Assembly: GCF_900100315.1 (NCBI RefSeq)
Contig: NZ_FNFF01000006.1
Location: 186,001-250,000, forward strand
Length of the DNA: 64,000 nucleotides
Source of the DNA: Streptomyces indicus
Lineage (GTDB): Bacteria; Actinomycetota; Actinomycetes; Streptomycetales; Streptomycetaceae
Direction of reading: 5' to 3'
This document shows positions 33,394-40,057 of this stretch, piece after piece. Position 1 is the stretch's first letter. Each line of letters begins with the position of its first letter. Below the pieces are notes generated by a model, which worked only from the letters and a program-made list of their open reading frames with translations, was not told the origin of the DNA and searched no databases. Both the position numbers and the translations under genes were made by a program.

Positions 33394-34691
33394 GCGGTCA
33401 CCTCCGCCACCGGCCGGAACGCGAGCACCGCGTTGTGCCCGCCGAAGCCGAAGGAGTTGCTCAGGGCCAGGGTCGGACGCTGCGGGCGGGCGGGGCCGCG
33501 GATGAGGTCGAGGTCGAGGGCCGGGTCGGGGTGGGTGAGGTTGGCGCAGGGCGGGGCGAGGCCGCGGGCGATCGTGAGCGCCGTGAAGGCCGCTTCGACC
33601 GCTCCGGCGGCCCCGAGGAGGTGGCCGGTGACGCCCTTGGTGGAGGTCACCGAGGCGCCGGTGCCGAGGAGTTGGCGGAGGGCGGCGCCTTCCACGGCGT
33701 CGTTGAGCGGGGTGCTCGTGCCGTGCGCGTTGACGTGGTCCACCTCGGTGCCGGCCGCGCCCGCGTCGGCGAGTGCGGCCCGGATGGCGGCGCGGGCGCC
33801 GCGGCCCTCGGGGTGCGGGGCGACCGGGTGGTGGGCGTCGGAGGTGGCTCCGTATCCCGCGAGCAGCGCGTACCCGGTCCTGCCGCGCCGTGCCGCGTCG
33901 GCGGCCCGTTCGAGGACGAGCACGCCCGCGCCCTCGCCCATCACGAACCCGTCGCGGTCGCGGTCGAACGGCCGGGATGCGGCGGCCGGTTCGCCGGTCC
34001 TGCGCGACAGCGCCCGCATCCGTGCGAACGCCGAGGTCATCATGGGGATGACGCCGGCCTCGGCGCCCCCGGCCACCACGATGTCGCACGCCCCCGACCG
34101 CAGGAGAAAGAGCGCGAGGCCGACGGCGGTGGCGCCCGCCGCGCAGGCCGTGCTGGTCTGCAGGCTCGGGCCGCGTGCGCCGAGCGCGATGGACAGGTGC
34201 CCGGCGGCCATGTTCGGCAGGAACTTGGCGAGGAGCATCGGGGACAGGCCGCCGGCGCCCGTGGCGTCGAACTTCCGCGCCTGCGGCAGCAGGGTGGAGA
34301 TGCCGCCGACCGCCGTGCCGAGGACCACGCCGACGCGCTCGCCGGGCCACGCGACCGGATCGAGCCCGGCGTCGCCGACCGCTTCACGGGCCGCCGCGAG
34401 GGCGAACTGGGTGCAGCGGTCGTAGCGCCACGCCTGGGGATCTTCTAGGTCGCGTACGGGGTCGAAATCGCGCACCCGGCACGAGAAGTCCACCGGCTCA
34501 CCGGCGAGTTCGGGGTCGGTCGCGGCCGTCGGCCGCCCGGAGCACACCCCGTCCCAGGAGGCCTCGCGGCCGGTCCCGGCCGGGGTGACGAGGCCGATTC
34601 CGGTGACGGCGACGTCGGGGGTACGGGTGGGCGGGGCGGCCGCACCCGGTGAGCGGCTCTGCGCGAACGCCTCCTGCGGCAGACAGGCCAT
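33390..34691 (-). CDS. Beta-ketoacyl-ACP synthase II (FabF-like)
   Basis: 433 residues from ATG 34691 (a GTG three bases upstream is also possible). The catalytic triad is complete: Cys183 (TSTACAAG), His323 (NAHGTSTPLND) and His357 (GVTGHLLGAAGA), with GFGGHN near the C-terminus. It extends an acyl-ACP by decarboxylative condensation with malonyl-ACP. An N-terminal tail of about 25 residues before the thiolase fold is unusual. The gene overlaps the ACP gene upstream and the oxidase gene downstream by four bases or less. Confidence 0.93.
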   Translation of the reverse strand: MACLPQEAFAQSRSPGAAAPPTRTPDVAVTGIGLVTPAGTGREASWDGVCSGRPTAATDPELAGEPVDFSCRVRDFDPVRDLEDPQAWRYDRCTQFALAAAREAVGDAGLDPVAWPGERVGVVLGTAVGGISTLLPQARKFDATGAGGLSPMLLAKFLPNMAAGHLSIALGARGPSLQTSTACAAGATAVGLALFLLRSGACDIVVAGGAEAGVIPMMTSAFARMRALSRRTGEPAAASRPFDRDRDGFVMGEGAGVLVLERAADAARRGRTGYALLAGYGATSDAHHPVAPHPEGRGARAAIRAALADAGAAGTEVDHVNAHGTSTPLNDAVEGAALRQLLGTGASVTSTKGVTGHLLGAAGAVEAAFTALTIARGLAPPCANLTHPDPALDLDLIRGPARPQRPTLALSNSFGFGGHNAVLAFRPVAEVTA

Positions 34692-34951
34692 CACGAGGCC
34701 TCCGCCGCGCGCGCCGCGCCGGGCAGCCGCTCCGTGACATACGCGGCCAGCTCCGCCACGGTCATGTCCTCGCTGGTCTCGGCCTCGTCGATGGTCACCC
34801 CGAACTCGCCCTGGAGGGTGTCGAAGAGCTCGAGGACGGCGAGGGAGTCGAGATCGAGTGCGGCGAGGGTGGCCGCGGGGGCGATGTTCTCCTCGTCCAC
34901 GCTGAACTTGGTGACGAGGATCCGGGCGATCGTGTCCTGTGCGGTGTTCAT
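34691..34951 (-). CDS. Acyl carrier protein
   Basis: 86 residues, four-helix ACP. The phosphopantetheine serine is Ser36 in LDLDSLAVLELF; helix II and III residues (DEAETSEDMTVAELAAYV) are typical. The ATG overlaps the KAS III stop (ATGA), and a GGAAGGA site precedes it. It is the carrier for the acyl chain built by the flanking synthases and must be activated by a phosphopantetheinyl transferase. The transferase-like protein two genes upstream appears degenerate, so activation may depend on an enzyme elsewhere. Confidence 0.95.
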   Translation of the reverse strand: MNTAQDTIARILVTKFSVDEENIAPAATLAALDLDSLAVLELFDTLQGEFGVTIDEAETSEDMTVAELAAYVTERLPGAARAAEAS

Positions 34952-36018
34952 TCCACAGTCCTTCCGGTGGGGGCCGCCGTGCTCGGACGCACGGCGGGCG
35001 GGCAGGCGACGGGGGCGGCGGCGGGCCAGGTGAGCGTGGCCGCTCCCCAGGTCAGGCCGCCGCCGAAGGCGGTCAGGAGGGTGCGGGCGCCGGGTCGGAC
35101 GCGGCCGGCCGCGGCGGTGTCCGCGAGGGCGAGGGGGATGGAGGCGGCGGCGGTGTTGCCGACGTCGCGGATGTTGCCGAAGCGGCGCTCGGCGGGGATG
35201 TGCAGCTTGTCGCCGACGGCGTCGAGGATGCGCTGGTTGGCCTGGTGCCCGACGAAGGCGCCGAGCGACCCCGGCGCCCATCCGGCGCGGTCGAGCACGA
35301 CGCGCGCGCAGGCGGTCATACGGTGCACCGCCTGCCCGTAGACCTGCCGGCCCCGCATGCTGAAGTAGCGCTCCTCGCGCGGGAGTTCACGGCCGGACTC
35401 CGGGTCGGGGTGCGGGGTGCGGGCGCCTCCCGCGGCGATCGCGATCAGGTCGGCGCCGCTGCCGTCGCTGCCGAGGTGGGTGCCCAGGAGCGCGCCGGGC
35501 TCGTCCGGGTCGCCGCCGCGCACGAGCACGGCGCCCGCGCCGTCGCCGAAGATGACGGCGGTGCCCCGGTCGAGCGGGTCGACGATGCGGGAGTACGTCT
35601 CGGCGCCGACGACGAGGACACGGTGGTACGTGCGGGAGCGGATCAGCGCGGAGGCCACGGTGAGGCCGTACAGGAAACCGGTGCACACCGCCGCCACGTC
35701 GAACGCGGGTATCTCGCCGAGCCCGAGCCGCGCGGCGACCTCGGGGCCGGTAGCGGGGCAGCGCCGGTCGGGGGTGGTCGTGGCGACGACGAGGGCGTCG
35801 GCGCCCGCGTCACCGCTCGACGCCAGGGCGCCCGCGGCGGCGCCGACGGCGAGGTCGCCCGTGCTGGTGCCCGCGTCCGCGCGCCTGCGGCGGGCGATTC
35901 CCGTACGGGAGAGAATCCATTCGTGCGTCGTGTCGAGTTCACGTGACATTTCGTGGTTGTCAACCGAACGCGGAGGCAGGCACATTCCGATGCCGGCGAC
36001 GACCGGGGCTCTTTCCAT
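34948..36018 (-). CDS. Beta-ketoacyl-ACP synthase III (FabH-like), first gene of the acyl operon
   Basis: 356 residues from ATG 36018 with GGAGGAG upstream. The triad is Cys112 (AVCTGFLYG), His258 (GHQANQR) and Asn288 (DVGNTAAASIP). It primes chain synthesis by condensing a starter acyl-CoA with malonyl-ACP. The C-terminus carries about 25 extra Pro/Ala residues. The housekeeping Streptomyces fabH sits with fabD and acpP elsewhere, so this is an accessory copy. A TTCAAC direct-repeat element lies 108-122 bases upstream of its start, in the gap after the transferase-like gene. Confidence 0.93.
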   Translation of the reverse strand: MERAPVVAGIGMCLPPRSVDNHEMSRELDTTHEWILSRTGIARRRRADAGTSTGDLAVGAAAGALASSGDAGADALVVATTTPDRRCPATGPEVAARLGLGEIPAFDVAAVCTGFLYGLTVASALIRSRTYHRVLVVGAETYSRIVDPLDRGTAVIFGDGAGAVLVRGGDPDEPGALLGTHLGSDGSGADLIAIAAGGARTPHPDPESGRELPREERYFSMRGRQVYGQAVHRMTACARVVLDRAGWAPGSLGAFVGHQANQRILDAVGDKLHIPAERRFGNIRDVGNTAAASIPLALADTAAAGRVRPGARTLLTAFGGGLTWGAATLTWPAAAPVACPPAVRPSTAAPTGRTVE

Positions 36019-36114
36019 TCCGAACTCCTCCAGTTTCCCCGGGACTTCCCCGCCTGCCGCTTCGGACTGCCGTTCCATGACACACTCCGGCGTGCCAACT
36101 TCGCGTGGAATTCA

Positions 36115-36140
36115 GTTGGTTGGCCGTTGAATGTGTTGAA
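36115..36140 (-). promoter_or_regulatory. TTCAAC direct-repeat element upstream of the KAS III operon
   Basis: On the minus strand the region reads TTCAAC-ACA-TTCAAC (36140 to 36126), followed by a weaker CCAACCAAC. The two hexamers are 9 bases apart, nearly one helical turn. The same arrangement occurs at 37644-37664 and, with 10-base spacing, at 49147-49224. I infer a shared operator; the binding protein is unknown. Confidence 0.5.
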
Positions 36141-36160
36141 GGCGGACGCGTGGGCGGTTC

Positions 36161-37015
36161 TCATATCCAGCCGATGGTGTGCAGCAGCGCCAGCGGCGGG
36201 CTGCTGTCCGCCCGCGCGGCCGTCAGGGCCTGGGCCCGCGTGGGTCCGGCCGCATGGGCGGCCTCGGGGCGGGCGGCGCGCGTCACGCAGGCCGCCAGGT
36301 GGTGCCGGCCGATCGCGAACCGGCCGGCCAGAACCACGTTCAGGGAGCCGTGCTCCCAGCGGATCCGCAGCGTGCCGTCCTCCGCGTCGGGCAGCACGCT
36401 CGCGTCGAGCGGGCCGAGTCCGCGCGCGTCCTCCGGTGTCAGCGCCTTGTACAGGCTCGTTTTGGCGCTGCGGATCACGGCGGCCCACGGTTCGCCGTCG
36501 CCCGCGCGGCCACGCAGCCAGTCGCGTTCGCGGCGCGTGAAGGCGTACCGGTCCTCGCGGCGGACCGGCGCGCAGGACGGGGCCACGGCGATCCCGAGTC
36601 CGGCGAAGTGGTCGCGCCGTGCGACGGCGGCCGTGCTGAAGCCGCCGCAGTGGGCGATGGATCCGGTGACGCCCGGCGGCCACACCGGCGCTCCGGCGGG
36701 CCCCCGCGGCAGCGGTGTCCGGTGCGCCTCCGCTACGCCGAGGGCGTGCAGGGCCTCGCGGGCACAGGCCCGGCCGGCCAGGAACGCACGCCGGCGCGCG
36801 GGCCGGGTACGGGCCACCGTCTCGGTCTCGCCGGGCAGCAGCAGCGGCGCGGCGCAGGTCAGCCGACGCGAATCCGCGTACCGGAGCTGGTCGGGCAGGG
36901 TGAAGCGGAGGGGGGTGACGGGGGTGGGCGTGCGGGGTGTTCGGCCGGGCGCGTGGGGCGTACGGGGTGGGGAGGCGGTCGGTACGGGCGGACGTAGGTC
37001 CGTGTCGTGCGTCAT
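36161..37015 (-). CDS. Phosphopantetheinyl-transferase-fold protein lacking the metal ligands
   Basis: 284 residues. The EntD/Sfp-type framework is clear: TGSIAHCGG (117-125), a GLGIAVAPSCAPV block (139-151) and RSAKTSLYKAL (182-192). In active enzymes the second block reads GIDxE and the third KE; here Ala143, Ala145 and Thr186 replace the Asp, Glu and Glu that bind Mg2+. His122, Lys185 and Lys190 remain. A Pro-rich N-terminal tail (1-35) and a C-terminal extension (250-284) are also unusual. Beside an ACP gene one expects holo-ACP synthase function, but the sequence predicts weak or no catalysis. It follows the unknown gene after 6 bases. Confidence 0.8.
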   Translation of the reverse strand: MTHDTDLRPPVPTASPPRTPHAPGRTPRTPTPVTPLRFTLPDQLRYADSRRLTCAAPLLLPGETETVARTRPARRRAFLAGRACAREALHALGVAEAHRTPLPRGPAGAPVWPPGVTGSIAHCGGFSTAAVARRDHFAGLGIAVAPSCAPVRREDRYAFTRRERDWLRGRAGDGEPWAAVIRSAKTSLYKALTPEDARGLGPLDASVLPDAEDGTLRIRWEHGSLNVVLAGRFAIGRHHLAACVTRAARPEAAHAAGPTRAQALTAARADSSPPLALLHTIGWI

Positions 37016-37021
37016 GTGCAG

Positions 37022-37588
37022 CTACCTGTGGTGGGGCGGTGCGGGGCGGAGGGGTGAGGCTGCGCGCCGGTGGAAGGCGACTTCGGGAGAGCGGCCCGGC
37101 GCGGGCTCCGGAGACCGGCGCGGCGCGGGCTCCGGCGACCGGCCCGGCGCAGACCCGGGAGACCCGCCATACGCGCCCAACGCCGCCTCGGGGAACAGGA
37201 GCAGCGGCAGTACGTCCTCGCGCAGGGCGTAGTCGCGGGCCCGCAGGACGAGGTGGTGCTCGTCGGCGCCGAGGACGGCCAGTGCCGCCAATTCCCAGGG
37301 ATCGCCGGGCAGTTCGAGGGCCGCGAGACGGGCGACGACCTCCTGCTGCCCTGTTCCGTGCGGCACCGCCGTACGGCGCACATGGTCGACGAGGTGCCCG
37401 CGGCCGGCGGCGGCCGGCTGTCCCGCGCCGGATCCGCCGCGACGCCGGGGCCGTACGGTCAGGGCCTCGCGGCAGCGGGCGGCGAGGTGGGTGAGGGTGC
37501 CGAGGCCCGGTGCCGCACCGGGGCGCCCGGCGATGACGCAGACGGAATCGGGCGGTGTTCCGGTGACGTTCCTTCCGGTGGCGTTCAT
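37022..37588 (-). CDS. Unknown protein with 8-residue C-terminal repeats
   Basis: 188 residues from ATG 37588; the ribosome site is weak. I do not recognise the family. The middle (LAALELPGDPWELAALAVLG, then DYALREDVLPLLLFPE) looks folded and helical. The C-terminus has three Pro/Ser-rich repeats (RSPEPAPG, RSPEPAPR types). It shares a presumed transcript with the transferase-like gene and diverges from the first HTH/TPR regulator across a 173-bp gap that carries a TTCAAC element. Confidence 0.6.
   Translation of the reverse strand: MNATGRNVTGTPPDSVCVIAGRPGAAPGLGTLTHLAARCREALTVRPRRRGGSGAGQPAAAGRGHLVDHVRRTAVPHGTGQQEVVARLAALELPGDPWELAALAVLGADEHHLVLRARDYALREDVLPLLLFPEAALGAYGGSPGSAPGRSPEPAPRRSPEPAPGRSPEVAFHRRAASPLRPAPPHHR
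37087..37158. repeat. Three 24-bp in-frame tandem repeats
   Basis: Units start at 37087, 37111 and 37135, each built on GAGACCGGCGCGGCGCGGGC with small changes. They encode the octapeptide repeats at the end of the unknown protein. Confidence 0.8.
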
Positions 37589-37643
37589 ACCGCCATCGTG
37601 GACCGCACGGCCGCCGCAAAATCGAGGATGCCCTCAACTCCCT

Positions 37644-37664
37644 GTTGAAGCTGTTGAATTCAAC
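37644..37664. promoter_or_regulatory. TTCAAC direct repeat with palindrome in the divergent promoter
   Basis: The minus strand reads GTTGAATTCAAC-AGC-TTCAAC. Hexamers at 37653-37658 and 37644-37649 (plus-strand GTTGAA) are 9 bases apart, and GTTGAATTCAAC is a perfect 12-bp palindrome. The site is 56-76 bases from the minus-strand start at 37588 and 98-118 from the regulator start at 37762, so it could serve both. Confidence 0.5.
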
Positions 37665-37761
37665 GCCGATCTCCGTTTCGCGACCGTTCCCGGAATGCCC
37701 CGCAGGACGTTGGGCATCCTTTCGGAGCCCCGAGGTTCGACCGCGATCGTCTGGAGACGGC

Positions 37762-39123
37762 ATGCCCGCATCGCGCCCGGCGAACGAAAAGCTGCGGCGA
37801 ATTCTGCGCGAGACCGAATGGACACATGACCGATTGGCGCACGCGGTGAACGCGGTGGGTGCCGAGGCCGGTCTCAGCCTGCGGTACGACCGCACCTCGG
37901 TGGCCCACTGGCTGCGCGGCACCGTGCCCCGCGAGCCCGTGCCCGAGCTGCTCGCCGAGGTCTTCTCACGCCGGCTCGGCCGGCCCGTGTCCTGCGGCGA
38001 CCTCGGCCTCGCTGCCGCGCAGGGCCGGCCGCCCGCCCTCGGGGACGGCCCGCAGGCCGCGACCTTCGCTGACCTGTGCCGCGCGTGGTCCGATCCGGAG
38101 GTCCTGTCCGGGCTGCTCGCCCTGCCCTTCCGCACCCGGGCCGCCCCGCTGCCCACCGGCCTGAGCCTGCCGGCTCCTTCGCGCCCGCGGCACTTGCCGC
38201 CGTCGCCGCCACCGGCGCCGGCCGCTGTGGACCACCAGGACCTCGCGGCCGGCACCCTGCGCGCGACCGTGCAGTCCTTCAGCCGTCAAATGGAGGTGTA
38301 CGGCGGCGGGTTCGGCCGGTCCGCCCTCATCACCCTGCTGTCGCACGCGGTCCTGCCCGCGATGACGCGGCTCGGCGCGGGCGCGGCCCTGGGCGAGACG
38401 GCCCGCCTCGTGCACCTGCTCGGCAGGATGTTCGACGACGGGCAGGCCCGCGGTCTCGCCCAGCACTGCTTCGAAGCCGCGCACGCGCTCGCCGAGACGG
38501 CGGGCGACCGTTCCGTGCAGGTCATCGCGTTGCGCACACTCAGCGCCCAGGCCCATGCCCTGGACCAGCCGGTGCTCGCGCTGCGGCTCGGGGAGTCGGC
38601 GGCGGCGCGGGCGGGTGACGCGGTGCCGCCCGCGGTGCGCGGTTACGTACAGGCCCAGTTGGCGCTCTGTCTCGCGCGCCTGGGCCGGCGCGAGGAGGCG
38701 CTGCGGGCGCTGACGGCGGCCGAACGCCACCACGAACAGGGGCGCGCCGCCTGCGAGGAGGACCCGTTCGCCACGTATCCGGAGGCATCCCTGCTGTTCC
38801 AGCGCGCCGAGGCGCTGCGCGAACTGGGCGATCTACGGGGAGCCGTGGAGGCGCTGGACGCCTCGCTCGTCCGCCGTACCCCGGCCGACCGGCGCGGCAC
38901 CGCCCTGTCCCATCTGCGCCGTGCCGAACTCGCCCTGGACCAGGGCGATGTGGAGCGCGGCTGCAGCCAGGCCGCCAAGGCCCTGGCCCTCGCCGACGAA
39001 CTGCACAGCTCGGTGGCGCAGGCCCGCTGGACCGCGCTGCGCGGCCGACTGCGCCGCTACGGGACGGTGCCCCGGGTACGGGCCGTACTGGTCGACTGGC
39101 CGCGGCCTGCGGGGGTGCGCTGA
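37762..39123 (+). CDS. HTH + TPR transcriptional regulator, paralogue 1
   Basis: 453 residues from ATG 37762 with TGGAGA upstream. The N-terminal domain (about 8-70: LRRILRETEWTHDRLAHAVNAVGAEAG, LRYDRTSVAHWLRGTVPREPVPELLAEVFSRRLGRPV) is an XRE-like HTH. After a Pro-rich linker comes a helical TPR-like domain (about 160-445). It is closely related to the proteins at 45788-47491 and 47793-49121; the string LRYDRTSVAHWL is shared with the latter. No ATPase domain is present. It diverges from the acyl-cluster genes and is the best candidate for their regulator (inference). Confidence 0.87.
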   Translation: MPASRPANEKLRRILRETEWTHDRLAHAVNAVGAEAGLSLRYDRTSVAHWLRGTVPREPVPELLAEVFSRRLGRPVSCGDLGLAAAQGRPPALGDGPQAATFADLCRAWSDPEVLSGLLALPFRTRAAPLPTGLSLPAPSRPRHLPPSPPPAPAAVDHQDLAAGTLRATVQSFSRQMEVYGGGFGRSALITLLSHAVLPAMTRLGAGAALGETARLVHLLGRMFDDGQARGLAQHCFEAAHALAETAGDRSVQVIALRTLSAQAHALDQPVLALRLGESAAARAGDAVPPAVRGYVQAQLALCLARLGRREEALRALTAAERHHEQGRAACEEDPFATYPEASLLFQRAEALRELGDLRGAVEALDASLVRRTPADRRGTALSHLRRAELALDQGDVERGCSQAAKALALADELHSSVAQARWTALRGRLRRYGTVPRVRAVLVDWPRPAGVR

Positions 39124-39399
39124 GGCGCGGGTGCGGTGGTGCGGGCCGGTGCGGTGGTGTGTGAGGTGGGACGGGTACGTATGCGTACTGGCGTGTGAAA
39201 CCTCCGTACCCGCGCCTGAAAGGCCCTTACGCGCACCCGCCCGCGCGCGGACCGGCACGCGTGGGCCGGCGCGCGTGGGCGCAACCTCCCTGTCCGGGGC
39301 GCTCGTTCAGCCGAGTGCCGCCCCGCCCGAGTCGCGCTCCGGCAAGGGGGCACGCAGGATTCCTGTGTTCCCTGCTCGCCTCCCGGAAGGACCCCGCCC

Positions 39400-39858
39400 G
39401 TGTCCCAGCAGGACCGCAGCACCCCTGGACCCCAGCAGGACCTGAGCGCCGTGGAGTGGCTGGCCGCCGCGGCGGCCGACCCCGCGGCGCTCGTCCGCCG
39501 GTGGGAGCGCGACCCCTTGGACGTGGCGCTGCTGCCGGTGGGCCGGCTCTGGGACATGGTCCTCGTCGCGGGCGCGGCCGGTCTGTCCGTGCTCGACCGG
39601 CTGACCGCCCGCGGCGCGCGCACCGGCCCCGTACTCGCCGACACCACGGGCACACGGGTCGGCTTCCTCACGCCCGCGGGCACGTCCTGCGCCCCCTTCG
39701 GCAGCCGGGCCCGCGTGATCGGGTCCGGCGCGTGGCTGGTGGTCCCGCACCCCGAGGTCACCTCGCGCGGATCGCGCTGGCTGGTCCCGCCCGACGGCAG
39801 CGGCGCACTCACCACCCCGGGCCTGCTCGCCGAAGCGATGGCGGGGGCGCGGGTCTGA
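39400..39858 (+). CDS. Conserved Streptomyces protein of unknown function
   Basis: 152 residues from GTG 39400 with GGAAGGA upstream. The sequence ALLPVGRLWDMVLVAGAAGLSVLD, GFLTPAGTSC and SRGSRWLVPPDGSGALT resembles small streptomycete proteins sometimes labelled primase/polymerase-like, but no catalytic motif is visible. It is apparently cytosolic. The 276 bases upstream carry only GC-rich direct repeats (near 39250) and the near-palindrome GTACGTATGCGTAC at 39175-39188. Confidence 0.75.
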   Translation: MSQQDRSTPGPQQDLSAVEWLAAAAADPAALVRRWERDPLDVALLPVGRLWDMVLVAGAAGLSVLDRLTARGARTGPVLADTTGTRVGFLTPAGTSCAPFGSRARVIGSGAWLVVPHPEVTSRGSRWLVPPDGSGALTTPGLLAEAMAGARV

Positions 39859-40057
39859 GCGCTGCCCGCGGCACGGCGCCCGTCCCGTCCCGCACCGCCC
39901 GTCCCACACCGCCTCGCCCCGCCCCGTACGCATGATCCATACGTTCTTACGCATACGCGTTCGGGGTGAAGGGCGGTTCCGGTACGCCACCATGCCCCGT
40001 CAACGGCGTTTTCCCGTGCGACCGAGAAGGATCACGACGTAGGAACGGAAGGTCGCA

